DNA from: Bacillus sp. X1(2014)
Lineage (GTDB): Bacteria > Bacillota > Bacilli > Bacillales_B > DSM-18226
Length of the DNA stretch: 64,000 bases
Direction: 5' to 3'
Assembly (NCBI RefSeq): GCF_007678255.1
Contig: NZ_VEED01000021.1
Coordinates: forward strand, 26,031 to 90,030
Shown one piece after another: positions 1 through 9,042 of this stretch. Positions within the stretch are counted from its first letter, which is position 1. Each line of letters starts with the position of its first letter. The notes beneath the pieces were generated by a model that was given only the letters and a program-made list of their open reading frames with translations, searched no databases and had not been told where the DNA came from. Made by a program: the position numbers and the translations under genes.

Positions 1-43
1 CAAATATTCTATCTAATATTTTCATCGATATCACTCCATATTT

Positions 44-1528
44 TTACAAAGAATTAATAAAACGCTGGAACCCAGCTTGCCCTGCTTCGTCCCGCTTGAA
101 CACTCCTGCATCTTCCAAGACTCTTAAAAATTTCCTTCCTACTTCTTCTCTTACCAGGCTTTCCACATTCGCATCATTGGCAACATCTTGATAGCGGGAT
201 TTTAACACTTCCGCCCATTCTAAATGGTATTCGGCAATATCTGCCTCTTTACCGAGGATGTACTTCTCCACTTCTCCAAGTTCAGCCTTTAATCGTGCAG
301 GTAAAACTGCCAGTCCCATTACTTCAATTAGGCCGATATTTTCTTTTTTAATATGATGTACATCGGCGTGAGGGTGGAAAATGCCCAGTGGATGCTCATC
401 ACTTGTTCGATTATTACGAAGCACCAAGTCCAGTTCAAACACATCCCCATTTTTCCGTGCAATCGGCGTCACTGTATTATGCGGCGTCTCTCCAGTTCTC
501 GCCAAAATTTCAAGCGTCGCATCACTGTAATTTTTCCATTGCTCAAAAATATGTGAACCTGCTTCAACCAACTCACTAATTTGAGAAGAGCGAAGACGAA
601 TGACGGACATTGGCCATTTTACAACAGAACACTCAACATTTGGATGTCCAGCCATTTGAAATGTCCAATCATCTCCTGCTTTCGCCATCGCAAATTGATA
701 ATTTCCACCTTGATAGTGATCATGGGTTAAAATTGAACCGCCGACAATTGGCAGATCCGCATTAGAGCCAACAAAGTAATGAGGAAATTGCTCAACAAAG
801 CTCAATAACCGTAAGAAAGACGTGGCACTAACGACCATATCGGTATGTTTTTCTGATAGGACAATACAATGTTCATTGTAATATACATACGGTGAATACT
901 GGAGATACCATGGCTGATTTAATAGATTGACGCGAATCATTCGGTGATTGGAGCGTGCAGGGTGTCCGACTCTGCCTTCGTAGCCTTCATTTTCAACACA
1001 AAGTAAGCATTTCGGATAATCCGTTTTTTGTACCGACCGCTCAAGCGCGATACTTCTAGGATCCTTTTCAGGTTTCGATAAATTAATGGTAATGTCCAGT
1101 TCACCATAATCTGTGACGGTTTTATACTCAATATTGTTCCGAATCCGCTTCATTTGAATGTAATTGCTATTTTTACTTAACTCATAAAAATATTCTGTTG
1201 CTGCTTTTGGATTCTGTTTATATTTTTCATAAAACACATGATTGATCGTCGATGGACGTGCGATAAAGCAGTTCATTATTTTACTAGAAAATATCTCTTT
1301 TTCATCAAATAATTCTTCTATTATCCCTTGATTGCATGCATAGTCCACGATTAAATCGAGTAAATCAGGGATTTCAAAGCGGCCGCTCTCCGCCAGATTT
1401 ACTTCCTTAAACTCGGCTAGCTTGAGCAATGCCAGAATTTGATTGCGCACATAGATTTCATCTTCCCGCTCAATAAGTTGAGTGGCAATCGCTTGATTAA
1501 TTAATTGTTGTATTAGTTGATAAATCAT
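44..1528 (-). CDS. galT: UDP-glucose--hexose-1-phosphate uridylyltransferase (class II GalT)
   Basis: Transfers UMP between UDP-glucose and galactose-1-phosphate, the second step of the cytoplasmic Leloir pathway. The 494 residues match the long Firmicutes-type (class II) GalT family, not the roughly 350-residue E. coli type. Visible motifs are THDHYQGG near residue 270 and the nucleophile-like HPHADVHH at about 385-392. The ATG start is backed by GAGGGGATC about 8 bases upstream. It is the last gene of galK-galE-galT; only 11 bases separate it from the galE stop, so co-transcription is very likely. Only 43 bases follow the stop inside the window, and no terminator can be seen there. Identification is firm from motifs, length and neighbours. 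Confidence 0.96.
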   Translation of the reverse strand: MIYQLIQQLINQAIATQLIEREDEIYVRNQILALLKLAEFKEVNLAESGRFEIPDLLDLIVDYACNQGIIEELFDEKEIFSSKIMNCFIARPSTINHVFYEKYKQNPKAATEYFYELSKNSNYIQMKRIRNNIEYKTVTDYGELDITINLSKPEKDPRSIALERSVQKTDYPKCLLCVENEGYEGRVGHPARSNHRMIRVNLLNQPWYLQYSPYVYYNEHCIVLSEKHTDMVVSATSFLRLLSFVEQFPHYFVGSNADLPIVGGSILTHDHYQGGNYQFAMAKAGDDWTFQMAGHPNVECSVVKWPMSVIRLRSSQISELVEAGSHIFEQWKNYSDATLEILARTGETPHNTVTPIARKNGDVFELDLVLRNNRTSDEHPLGIFHPHADVHHIKKENIGLIEVMGLAVLPARLKAELGEVEKYILGKEADIAEYHLEWAEVLKSRYQDVANDANVESLVREEVGRKFLRVLEDAGVFKRDEAGQAGFQRFINSL

Positions 1529-1539
1529 TATGATCCCCT

Positions 1540-2529
1540 CTATTTCTGATATCCATTAGGGTGATGCTGGTGCCAGTTCCAGGCATTGCTGATAATTTGA
1601 TGAATCGATGTTCTCGTAGGATTCCATCCCAATACCTTTTTGGCTTTTTCCGAAGAAGCTATTAAGGTACTCGGGTCTCCCGATCGACGTTCACCGATTT
1701 TCACAGGGATATCAATACCTGTCACTTCTTTAGCTGTCTCAACAATTTCTTTTACCGAGAATCCTTGACTTGATCCTAAATTAAAAATATTACTTTCGCC
1801 GCCATTTTGCAGATAGCGGAGTGCTAAGATGTGGGCATCAATTAAGTCCTCGACATGAATATAATCTCTGACACAAGTGCCATCAGCTGTATCATAATCC
1901 TCCCCAAATATCGTCACTGCTGTTCTTTTCTTTAATGCCGCTTCGAGGACAACTGGAATCAGATGGGTTTCAGGATTGTGGTCCTCACCAATTTGCCCGT
2001 CGCTTCTTGCCGAAGCCACGTTAAAATAGCGAAGTGATACAAAGTTAAGATCAAATGCCTTTTCACACCAAGACATCATTTTTTCCATTGCCAGCTTGGT
2101 TTCGCCATACGTATTCGTAGGAATGGTTGCGGCCGCTTCTGTAATCGGCACCACTTTTTGCTCTCCATAAACAGCTGCTGTTGAAGAAAATACGATGTGC
2201 TTGACGGCAAATTCTTTCATCATTTCAAGGACAATTTGTGTTCCGTATACGTTGTTATCAAAGTATTTTAATGGTTCTACCATCGATTCACCGACAAGAG
2301 AATTGGCAGCAAAATGCATAATCGCGTCAATACTTTCTTTTTCAAAAACAGAACGCATAAACTCGCGGTTGCGGATATCACCTTGATAAAAAAATGCATT
2401 TGGATGAACTGCATCCGCGTGGCCAGTTTGCAAATTATCAATGACAACGACTGAATACCCCTGATCAATTAACTGGTATACAGCGTGTGAACCGACATAG
2501 CCCGCACCGCCTAATACAAGAATGCTCAT
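1540..2529 (-). CDS. galE: UDP-glucose 4-epimerase
   Basis: Interconverts UDP-galactose and UDP-glucose with bound NAD, closing the Leloir cycle. The extended short-chain dehydrogenase fold is clear: the NAD-binding GGAGYVGSH motif lies at residues 7-15, SST at about 115-117 and the catalytic YGETK (Tyr141, Lys145). Length (329) is typical of bacterial GalE. Its ATG directly abuts the galK stop with no bases between; the ribosome site GGAGGAAAC lies inside the 3' end of galK, which points to translational coupling. Motifs alone cannot exclude a broader hexosamine epimerase, but its place between galK and galT makes galactose the natural substrate. Confidence 0.96.
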   Translation of the reverse strand: MSILVLGGAGYVGSHAVYQLIDQGYSVVVIDNLQTGHADAVHPNAFFYQGDIRNREFMRSVFEKESIDAIMHFAANSLVGESMVEPLKYFDNNVYGTQIVLEMMKEFAVKHIVFSSTAAVYGEQKVVPITEAAATIPTNTYGETKLAMEKMMSWCEKAFDLNFVSLRYFNVASARSDGQIGEDHNPETHLIPVVLEAALKKRTAVTIFGEDYDTADGTCVRDYIHVEDLIDAHILALRYLQNGGESNIFNLGSSQGFSVKEIVETAKEVTGIDIPVKIGERRSGDPSTLIASSEKAKKVLGWNPTRTSIHQIISNAWNWHQHHPNGYQK

Positions 2530-3711
2530 TTAAATCGTTTCCTCCAATCGAATTTCTTTTGCCCCATCACCAATGCTCGCTACATAAAATTCAGCCTCGT
2601 AGCCAATCTTGACAAGATAAGCTGCTCCTACATTCTCAATAAAGTTATCAACTTCTCCATTTCTAACAATCGCAATTGCACAGCCGCCAAATCCTGCACC
2701 AGTCATTCGCGCACCAAGAACGCCTGGCTGGTTCCATGCGGCCTCTACTAAACTGTCCAGCTCAATTCCAGTAACTTCATAATCATCACGTAAGGAAATG
2801 TGTGATTGATTAATGAGTTGTCCAAATGCTTCTAGATTACCTAATTTAAGTTCTTCGAGCGCCTTAATTGTTCTCATGTTTTCGTAGACTGCGTGCTTTG
2901 CCCGTTTACGAACAGTTTCATTAGTAATTAGATACTGATTTTCATCAAACTCTGCTTCAGATAATTGACCAAGCGCATCAATTGGCAGCTTTTGCTGAAG
3001 CTGCACGAGTGCCTCTTCACACTCCCCTCTTCTCTCGTTGTATTTCGAATCGGCTAATTCCCTGCGTTTATTTGTATTCATAATTAAAATCTTGTAATCT
3101 TCAAGGTGAATCGGTGCGTATTCATATTTCAATGTTTGACAGTCCAATAAAATACCTGCATCCTTCATTCCCATGCCAATCGCAAACTGATCCATGATTC
3201 CACTATTTACACCAATAAATTCATTCTCTACCCTCTTGCCAATCTTGATGAGATCTAGGCGCGGGATTTCTAAATTAAATAGGCCATTTACAAGCACTCC
3301 GGTTAAAAGCTCAATGGATGCTGACGAAGAAAGTCCTGCACCATTCGGAATATTCCCCTCGATTACACAATCAAATCCGAATGGAATATCATATCCCGCC
3401 TCGAGAATATAACGGATCATACCTTTGGGATAATTAGCCCAATTATGGTTCTTCTCATAGTCTAGTTCGCTTAAGTTAAATTCGATGATTCCTTTATCAG
3501 GAAAGTTGGTGGAGTACAGGCGAATCACTTTGTCCTCCCGCATCCTTGCTACAGCATAGGTACCATAGGTAATCGCACATGGAAACACGTGCCCGCCATT
3601 GTAATCTGTATGCTCACCAATTAAATTAATCCTTCCAGGAGAGAAAAAGGCTTGCTTGGGCAATACTTGAAACATATCTAAAAATACTTTATTAAGTGTG
3701 ATTACGTTCAT
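2530..3711 (-). CDS. galK: Galactokinase
   Basis: Phosphorylates alpha-D-galactose at C1 with ATP, the entry step of the Leloir pathway. This is a GHMP-family kinase: the galactokinase signature PGRINLIGEHTDYNGG is at residues 25-40, the phosphate-binding GLSSSAS loop at about 127-133, SGIMDQFA near 171-178, and a C-terminal MTGAGFGGCAI motif. The 393 residues match the family. A good site, CTGGAGGAA, precedes the ATG. It is the first gene of the galKET operon, read away from the ROK repressor at 3966; the 254-base gap holds repeated TTTTACTA/TAGTAAAA elements that could be the repressor's operator. Confidence 0.96.
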   Translation of the reverse strand: MNVITLNKVFLDMFQVLPKQAFFSPGRINLIGEHTDYNGGHVFPCAITYGTYAVARMREDKVIRLYSTNFPDKGIIEFNLSELDYEKNHNWANYPKGMIRYILEAGYDIPFGFDCVIEGNIPNGAGLSSSASIELLTGVLVNGLFNLEIPRLDLIKIGKRVENEFIGVNSGIMDQFAIGMGMKDAGILLDCQTLKYEYAPIHLEDYKILIMNTNKRRELADSKYNERRGECEEALVQLQQKLPIDALGQLSEAEFDENQYLITNETVRKRAKHAVYENMRTIKALEELKLGNLEAFGQLINQSHISLRDDYEVTGIELDSLVEAAWNQPGVLGARMTGAGFGGCAIAIVRNGEVDNFIENVGAAYLVKIGYEAEFYVASIGDGAKEIRLEETI

Positions 3712-3767
3712 TTCAAATTCCTCCAGTAGTCAGGGACTTGGTAGTTAACTTTTTATTTTCATCATAA

Positions 3768-3820
3768 TTTTACTACCCTTAGTAAAACTCTTCAAGTATT
3801 TTACTAAAAGTTTACTTAAA
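3768..3820. promoter_or_regulatory. Operator-like inverted repeats between galK and the ROK repressor
   Basis: The galK/ROK divergent gap contains a perfect 8-base inverted repeat, TTTTACTA-CCCT-TAGTAAAA (3768-3787), followed by TTTTACTAAAA (3799-3809) and TTTACTTAAA (3811-3820). AT-rich palindromes of this kind are typical targets of XylR/NagC-type ROK repressors. I infer that the adjacent ROK protein binds here and controls galKET and perhaps itself. I could not assign a convincing -35/-10 pair for galK, so the exact relation to the start of transcription is open. Confidence 0.5.
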
Positions 3821-3965
3821 AATCACAAATATATTATGAGTATAATATGGTATTAGGTACTTTTCACTTGGTATTTGTGTTAAAATTAATAGTAATAAAT
3901 AAGAAAATAATACCTTTTTAAACAACTGCTTAAGGGTACTAATGATAAAAAAGGCGTGATGTCAT

Positions 3966-5180
3966 TTGAGTTTCGACCCCAAAACTGGAAGTTTCGAAAA
4001 AATGAAGTTACTTAATCAATCAACCGTTTTAAACATGATTCGATTAAAAGAACCAATTTCAAGAGCAGAAATTGCCAAATTAACAAAATTAACCCCACCA
4101 ACTATAAGTTCATTGGTTGCTGAATTGATTGAAAAAAATCTTCTAGTAGAGGAACAATCAACAAGCGCAACGTCAGGCGGGAGAAAGCCCATTCTACTCC
4201 GGATTAATTACTCCGCTTATTATATAATCGGAGTTTATGCCGCAGCAGAGGTAATTCGTGTTATTTTAACCACAATGGACGGAAAGATTGTAACCGATTT
4301 CAGTAGAGATATTACCGAACTGCCAACTAAACCTGAATTTATGACCATGATGATAGAGTGCATTCATCATGTGCTGCAAACTAAACATATAGATAGAGAG
4401 TTAATCCTTGGTATTGGCATTGCCATGCATGGACTTGTTGATTCAGAGCAAGGCGTGGCCATTTTTTCTCCACACTTACATTTGGAAAATATACCTCTGA
4501 AAGAAAGAATAGAAGAAGAATTCAATATCCCTGTTATTGTCGAAAATGATGTACGAGCATTAGCAATTGCTGAAAGCTGGTTTGGGCAAGGGAAAGGCGT
4601 CTCCGATTTCATCTGTATTAGTGTGGGACGAGGGATTGGTTCTGGAATCTTTATAAATAACGAAATTTATAAAAGCACTTTTTATACAGCTGGAGAAGTC
4701 GGACATACTATTTTAGATGTGAATGGCCCCCTATGCGAGTGCGGTAATAATGGATGTTTAGAGGCCTATGCATCTGAAGTTGCTATCTTAAAAAAAGCTA
4801 AGGAAGAACTTAAAAATCATCAGGATACAATTCTCACAGAATGGTTGAAAAATAGCAGTACTGAGCTCTCCTTAAACATGGTCTATAAAGCTGTTAAGGA
4901 AGGGGATCCATTTGCTATATCGCTATTAGAAAAGGCCGGTCAATCCCTTGGACTAGCCGCAGCTAATATGATTAATATTTTAAAGCCTTCGAAAATAATA
5001 GTAGAAGGGGGTATTTTCGAAGTAGGAGATTTTGTTTTGTCCCAACTAAAAAAAAGGATAGAGAAATATACTTTTAAAAGCTCTCATGAAGAAATTAAAG
5101 TGGTTTGTTCCAAATTAGGGAAAACCGGTATGGTATTAGGGGCCGTGACATTAGTATTAAAGAAACTATTTAAAGCATAA
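3966..5180 (+). CDS. ROK-family transcriptional repressor (XylR/NagC-like)
   Basis: Predicted sugar-responsive DNA-binding repressor. An N-terminal winged helix-turn-helix (about residues 15-65, with SRAEIAKLTKLTPPTISSL) precedes a ROK sugar-kinase-like domain with the family zinc motif CECGNNGCLE near residue 257. The 404-residue length fits ROK repressors and is too long for ROK kinases. The start is TTG; upstream there is only a weak AAGGCGTG ribosome site, and the nearby ATG at 3959 is out of frame. It is transcribed away from galK, with TTTTACTA palindromes between, so control of the galactose genes is likely. The inducer, probably galactose or a derivative, is inferred. Confidence 0.87.
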   Translation: MSFDPKTGSFEKMKLLNQSTVLNMIRLKEPISRAEIAKLTKLTPPTISSLVAELIEKNLLVEEQSTSATSGGRKPILLRINYSAYYIIGVYAAAEVIRVILTTMDGKIVTDFSRDITELPTKPEFMTMMIECIHHVLQTKHIDRELILGIGIAMHGLVDSEQGVAIFSPHLHLENIPLKERIEEEFNIPVIVENDVRALAIAESWFGQGKGVSDFICISVGRGIGSGIFINNEIYKSTFYTAGEVGHTILDVNGPLCECGNNGCLEAYASEVAILKKAKEELKNHQDTILTEWLKNSSTELSLNMVYKAVKEGDPFAISLLEKAGQSLGLAAANMINILKPSKIIVEGGIFEVGDFVLSQLKKRIEKYTFKSSHEEIKVVCSKLGKTGMVLGAVTLVLKKLFKA

Positions 5181-5187
5181 GGTTAAT

Positions 5188-5222
5188 AAAAGAGTTGGAT
5201 CATAGGATTCAACTCTTTTTTT
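5188..5222. terminator. Bidirectional terminator between ROK repressor and galM
   Basis: AAGAGTTG..CAACTCTT stem followed by T7 on the plus strand and TTTTATT on the minus strand, lying between the convergent ends of the ROK gene and galM. Confidence 0.85.
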
Positions 5223-5224
5223 GT

Positions 5225-6268
5225 TCAATTTGTAAAAGTGTATTTAGTAACGGAATAGTATAACTGATCCTTTTCTAAAATTGCAGGTGGGAAATGTGGA
5301 TGATTGAGCGAATCTGGAAGACCCTGTGTTTCTAAACATAAACCAAGGTACTTTCTTGAGGTAATACCTCGAATTGAAAAATCGTCTGCTAGCTGATTAC
5401 CAGTGTAAAGAACGACAGCAGGCTGATTCGTTTCAATCATTAATCCTCTTCCACTCTCTTCCTCATACAGATAGATTTCCTTATTTTGATTATCCTCTAG
5501 TAGAAAAGGATGGTCATATCCATTTCCTGCAAGTATATTCTGAGCGTCATTTGTAGCAGTTCCATCGATAATCTTCCGTCCGAATCGAAAGTCAAAAGAT
5601 GTATTTTCTACAGATAGAACCTCCCCTGTCGGTATCAACTCCTCATTCAACTCAAGGAATTGATTACTTTTTAGAGTTAACTTATGATTAAGAGCGTCTC
5701 TTTTTAAATTGCCGCTTAAATTAAAATAAGAATGATTGGTGACATTAACTACGGTTTTTTGATCGGAGACACCTTCATAAGATATTTGAAGCTCATTATT
5801 GTTATTTAAGGTATAGGTTATTTTCATCTTTAAATTTCCAGGATACCCTTCTTCCCCATCCTTGCTTAAATAAGTAAATACAAGGGCCATAGAATCTTTT
5901 TCTTCAATTACCTCTGTATCCCAAATCACCTTGTCGAAGCCTTTTATCCCGCCGTGCAAATGATTATCGTAGTTATTCTTTGCGAGATGATACGTGGTAC
6001 CATCTAATGTAAATTCAGCATTAGCTATTCTGCCCGCATGCCTGCCGACCACAGCACCGAAATATGGAGAATGCTGCTGATATTCTTCGATTGTATCAAA
6101 GCCCAAAACCACATTTTCAAGTGTCCCGTTTCGATCAGGAACGAGGATCTTGGTAATCGTGCAGCCATAATCGATGGTACTTACTTCCATACCCTGATCA
6201 TTAATCATCGTAAAAGTAGTTATTGTCTGTCCTTCAAGTTCTGCAAATTTTTCTTGTAACAAGTTCAT
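5225..6268 (-). CDS. galM: Aldose 1-epimerase (galactose mutarotase)
   Basis: Interconverts beta- and alpha-D-galactose so that galactokinase receives the alpha anomer released slowly from beta-galactosides. The 347 residues show the family marks: GRIANAEFTLDG, NNYDNHLHGG near residue 105, a VTNHSYFNLSG catalytic-His segment, GYDHPFLL, and LCLETQGLPDS carrying the catalytic glutamate. The ribosome site GAAGGGAG precedes the ATG. It lies just downstream of a GH2 glycosidase, but a hairpin plus T-tract (6302-6323) separates them and no promoter is evident in the remaining 33 bases, so it may depend on readthrough. Confidence 0.93.
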   Translation of the reverse strand: MNLLQEKFAELEGQTITTFTMINDQGMEVSTIDYGCTITKILVPDRNGTLENVVLGFDTIEEYQQHSPYFGAVVGRHAGRIANAEFTLDGTTYHLAKNNYDNHLHGGIKGFDKVIWDTEVIEEKDSMALVFTYLSKDGEEGYPGNLKMKITYTLNNNNELQISYEGVSDQKTVVNVTNHSYFNLSGNLKRDALNHKLTLKSNQFLELNEELIPTGEVLSVENTSFDFRFGRKIIDGTATNDAQNILAGNGYDHPFLLEDNQNKEIYLYEEESGRGLMIETNQPAVVLYTGNQLADDFSIRGITSRKYLGLCLETQGLPDSLNHPHFPPAILEKDQLYYSVTKYTFTN

Positions 6269-6301
6269 TATTTAAACTCCCTTCGTTCCCGATGGTATAA
6301 A

Positions 6302-6323
6302 GAAAACTCGCCGACTGGCGAGC
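6302..6323 (-). terminator. Terminator after the 6.4-8.2 kb GH2 gene
   Basis: On the minus strand the stem CTCGCC-AGTC-GGCGAG is followed by TTTTCTTT. It sits between the GH2 glycosidase and galM and would end or attenuate transcription before galM. Confidence 0.75.
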
Positions 6324-6365
6324 CTTCTTGAAATAATTTTATAAAAGCAAGCAGAATAACCTAAC

Positions 6366-8174
6366 TTAAGCTTTCACAATATTAGAATGCCACATATCAT
6401 TTATTTCTCTAATTTTTGCTAACTCACATTTTGGTTCTCTGTTATAAGATAACAATCCGTTGATTTCCTGCTCTACATCTGTTAACTGTGTATAACAATA
6501 GCCATGTAGACTCTTAGAAGCATAGACCGCTTCCATTACTCTGCGATAATCTGCAATAAACTCCTGTTCATCCTTCACAGATGTATAGCCCCATCCACTG
6601 TCTTCACCAACTTTGAAGCCAATTCCTCCGAATTCTGTTAATAAGATTGGTTCACCTTTATGTTCAAATCCGTCCGCATAGATTCCACGGCCAGCTGGTT
6701 TTGAGTTTAATAGATTCTCTTTTGTGAGCAAGGACTCTTTAAAATCCTCATATTTTACCTTTTCATCATTTGATCCATGATTGTAATTGTGAATCGCACA
6801 AATATCCGTTTCTGTAAGCTCCCATCCATCATTTGAGATGACTAAACGTGTTGGATCAAGAGAATGAATAAGGTGGTACATCGCTAAAGAATGGTGCTGC
6901 TGCTGTTTGTTAGCTTTAATAAAAGGCACTCCCCAGCTTTCGTTGACAGGTACCCATGCGACGATAGATGGATGATTGTAATCCCGTTCAATGATTTCAA
7001 TCCATTCTTTGGTTAATCGAGAGGCAGCGTCCTCGCTATAGGACGGAAAGGCTGCACATTCTCCCCAAACCAGAAATCCTAATTTATCTGCCCAATAAAG
7101 GAAACGAGGATCCTCGACTTTTTGATGCTTTCTGCAGCCATTAAAGCCCATTTCTAAAGCTAATTCAATATCCTTTTTCAAATCGTCATCCGTTGGAGCG
7201 GTTAATAATCCTTCTGGCCAATAGCCTTGATCAAGAACTAATTTTTGATAATAGGGCTTATTATTTAAATAAACCATTCCATTTTCAATATGGATCTTTC
7301 TCATACCGAAATAGGATTCCACTTCGTCTAAAATTACCTGATTATCTTCATCTTTTAAAATGAATTTAATATCAAATAAATTTGGATTCTCTGGTGACCA
7401 ATTCCAGCCGATAAGGTGAAAAGAAGTTCTGAAAATTTGGCGATTATATAAATTAATTGAACGCTTATTATACGGTTCAAATACCTCAATCGTATCCTTT
7501 GCTACCTTTTCACCCTGAAAACTAATTTCGATGTCTGCTTTTTTGTTAATAAATTCACCTGAGACCTCAAATTCTACAATTATATCTCCACGGTCAATGT
7601 CGGGTGTTAATCTTAATTTTGAAACATGTGTAGGACTAACCGGTTCAAGCCATACGGTTTGCCATATCCCCGTCGTTCTCGTGTACCAGATCGAATCCGA
7701 TTGTTCAATCCAGAATTGCTTTCCTCTGGGAATCGTCTCATCGGTAGATGGATCTTCGACTCTTACAACAACCTTTTCATTGCCCCATGTTAAATGATCA
7801 GTAATGTCGACAGAGAAAGAAACGTTGCCGCCTTCATGAAAACAAGCATACTCTCCATTGACATAAACCCATGCACGGTAATCTACTGCCCCAAAATGCA
7901 GGAGAACTCGCTGATTATTCCAGCCTTTAGGCACAGTAAAATCTCGGGAATACCATACATAATCATGGAATGATGGATCATTAATACCGCTTAGTTTTGT
8001 CTGATAGGCAAATGGAACATTAATTTTCCGATCAAAAGTGTCCCCATTTTGAAACCACTTTTCCTTTAATCCAACATTGTTATCGTCAAAAGCGAAGTCC
8101 CATTCGCCATTTAAATTAACCCAATCTTTTCTGACCAATTGCGGTCTTGGATATTCATTACGAGGTACTGACAT
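6366..8174 (-). CDS. Glycoside hydrolase family 2 (beta-galactosidase/beta-glucuronidase type)
   Basis: Predicted cytoplasmic retaining exo-beta-glycosidase. The order is the GH2 one: a jelly-roll sugar-binding domain from the N-terminus (NLNGEWDFAF), an immunoglobulin-like middle domain, then a TIM barrel with the acid/base Glu in VPVNESWG (Glu412) and the nucleophile Glu in LLTEFGGIG (Glu514). There is no signal peptide. About 602 residues makes it a compact GH2, unlike the 1000-residue LacZ at 13.8 kb. I chose the second ATG: GGATGGAG stands 6 bases before it, whereas the first ATG (8186) directly abuts AGGAAGG. It follows its importer by 31 bases. The substrate (beta-galactoside, glucuronide or other) cannot be fixed from sequence. 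Confidence 0.85.
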   Translation of the reverse strand: MSVPRNEYPRPQLVRKDWVNLNGEWDFAFDDNNVGLKEKWFQNGDTFDRKINVPFAYQTKLSGINDPSFHDYVWYSRDFTVPKGWNNQRVLLHFGAVDYRAWVYVNGEYACFHEGGNVSFSVDITDHLTWGNEKVVVRVEDPSTDETIPRGKQFWIEQSDSIWYTRTTGIWQTVWLEPVSPTHVSKLRLTPDIDRGDIIVEFEVSGEFINKKADIEISFQGEKVAKDTIEVFEPYNKRSINLYNRQIFRTSFHLIGWNWSPENPNLFDIKFILKDEDNQVILDEVESYFGMRKIHIENGMVYLNNKPYYQKLVLDQGYWPEGLLTAPTDDDLKKDIELALEMGFNGCRKHQKVEDPRFLYWADKLGFLVWGECAAFPSYSEDAASRLTKEWIEIIERDYNHPSIVAWVPVNESWGVPFIKANKQQQHHSLAMYHLIHSLDPTRLVISNDGWELTETDICAIHNYNHGSNDEKVKYEDFKESLLTKENLLNSKPAGRGIYADGFEHKGEPILLTEFGGIGFKVGEDSGWGYTSVKDEQEFIADYRRVMEAVYASKSLHGYCYTQLTDVEQEINGLLSYNREPKCELAKIREINDMWHSNIVKA

Positions 8175-8205
8175 GCTGTTCTCCATCCTTCCTAATAAAA
8201 TAATC

Positions 8206-9036
8206 CTATTTAATTCCCGATTGATTCACGCCTTTTATAAAGGAACGTTGACCAATGATAAACAGTAATACGGCTGGTATGGTTGCAATGGACGTTAAAG
8301 CCATTAACCTGCCCGGTGATGAAACGAAACTTCCTTGCTGCATAATGGCAATACCAGTTGTAATAGTTCTCATTTCTGGAGAATTTGTAGTTACAAGCGG
8401 CCATAAGAAGTCATTATATATACCCATAAATGTAAAAATAGCTAATGTCCAAATAACTGGTCGTGCAGATGGCAGAACGATTTTTACAAATACCTGCCAT
8501 TTATTTGCACCGTCTAGGAATGCTGCCTCCTCTAGTTCCTTTGGAAAGCCTCGAAAATATTGATAGAGAAGAAAGACACCAAATGAATTTGCAGAATATG
8601 GAAGAATTAGTACTGCATAGGTATCTAATAGACCGAACTTATTAAACTCCATATATAGTGGTAAAAACGTAATAACCCACGGAATCGTCATTGATCCAAT
8701 AAAGATGCTAATTAACAATTTTTTAAAAGGAACATCTAAACGGGCCAGACCGTATGCTGCCAGTGTATCTACAACAAGAACAATTAGAGTTCCAATAATC
8801 CCAACAAATAAGGAGTTGCCCATCCATTGTAAGACAGGTGTATCTGAATTTCCTCCTAAGCTATACTGATAATTTTCAAGAGTAAATACTTTCGGAATCC
8901 ACTTTAGACCTGCCGTGAATGCTTCCTGATCTGTTTTAAAAGAAGTAGCCAGCATCCATAAAATTGGAACGATAAAAATCAAGCCAACGATAATCGCAAG
9001 AATAACAATGAAAATTTTAAACGGTGTTTTTTGCAC
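8206..9036 (-). CDS. Carbohydrate ABC transporter permease (MalG-like, CUT1)
   Basis: Inner-membrane permease of a CUT1 sugar importer. The 276 residues contain about six membrane segments and the cytoplasmic EAA loop EAAFLDGANKWQVFVKIVLP that contacts the ATPase. The start is GTG with a strong AAAGGAG site 9 bases upstream; it lies 6 bases after the partner permease. It belongs to a four-gene unit of binding protein, two permeases and a GH2 hydrolase. No ATPase gene is nearby, so energy probably comes from a shared MsmX-type subunit encoded elsewhere, as known for several Bacillus sugar importers. The sugar is unknown, presumably a galactoside. Confidence 0.9.
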   Translation of the reverse strand: MQKTPFKIFIVILAIIVGLIFIVPILWMLATSFKTDQEAFTAGLKWIPKVFTLENYQYSLGGNSDTPVLQWMGNSLFVGIIGTLIVLVVDTLAAYGLARLDVPFKKLLISIFIGSMTIPWVITFLPLYMEFNKFGLLDTYAVLILPYSANSFGVFLLYQYFRGFPKELEEAAFLDGANKWQVFVKIVLPSARPVIWTLAIFTFMGIYNDFLWPLVTTNSPEMRTITTGIAIMQQGSFVSSPGRLMALTSIATIPAVLLFIIGQRSFIKGVNQSGIK

Positions 9037-9042
9037 GCTGAA

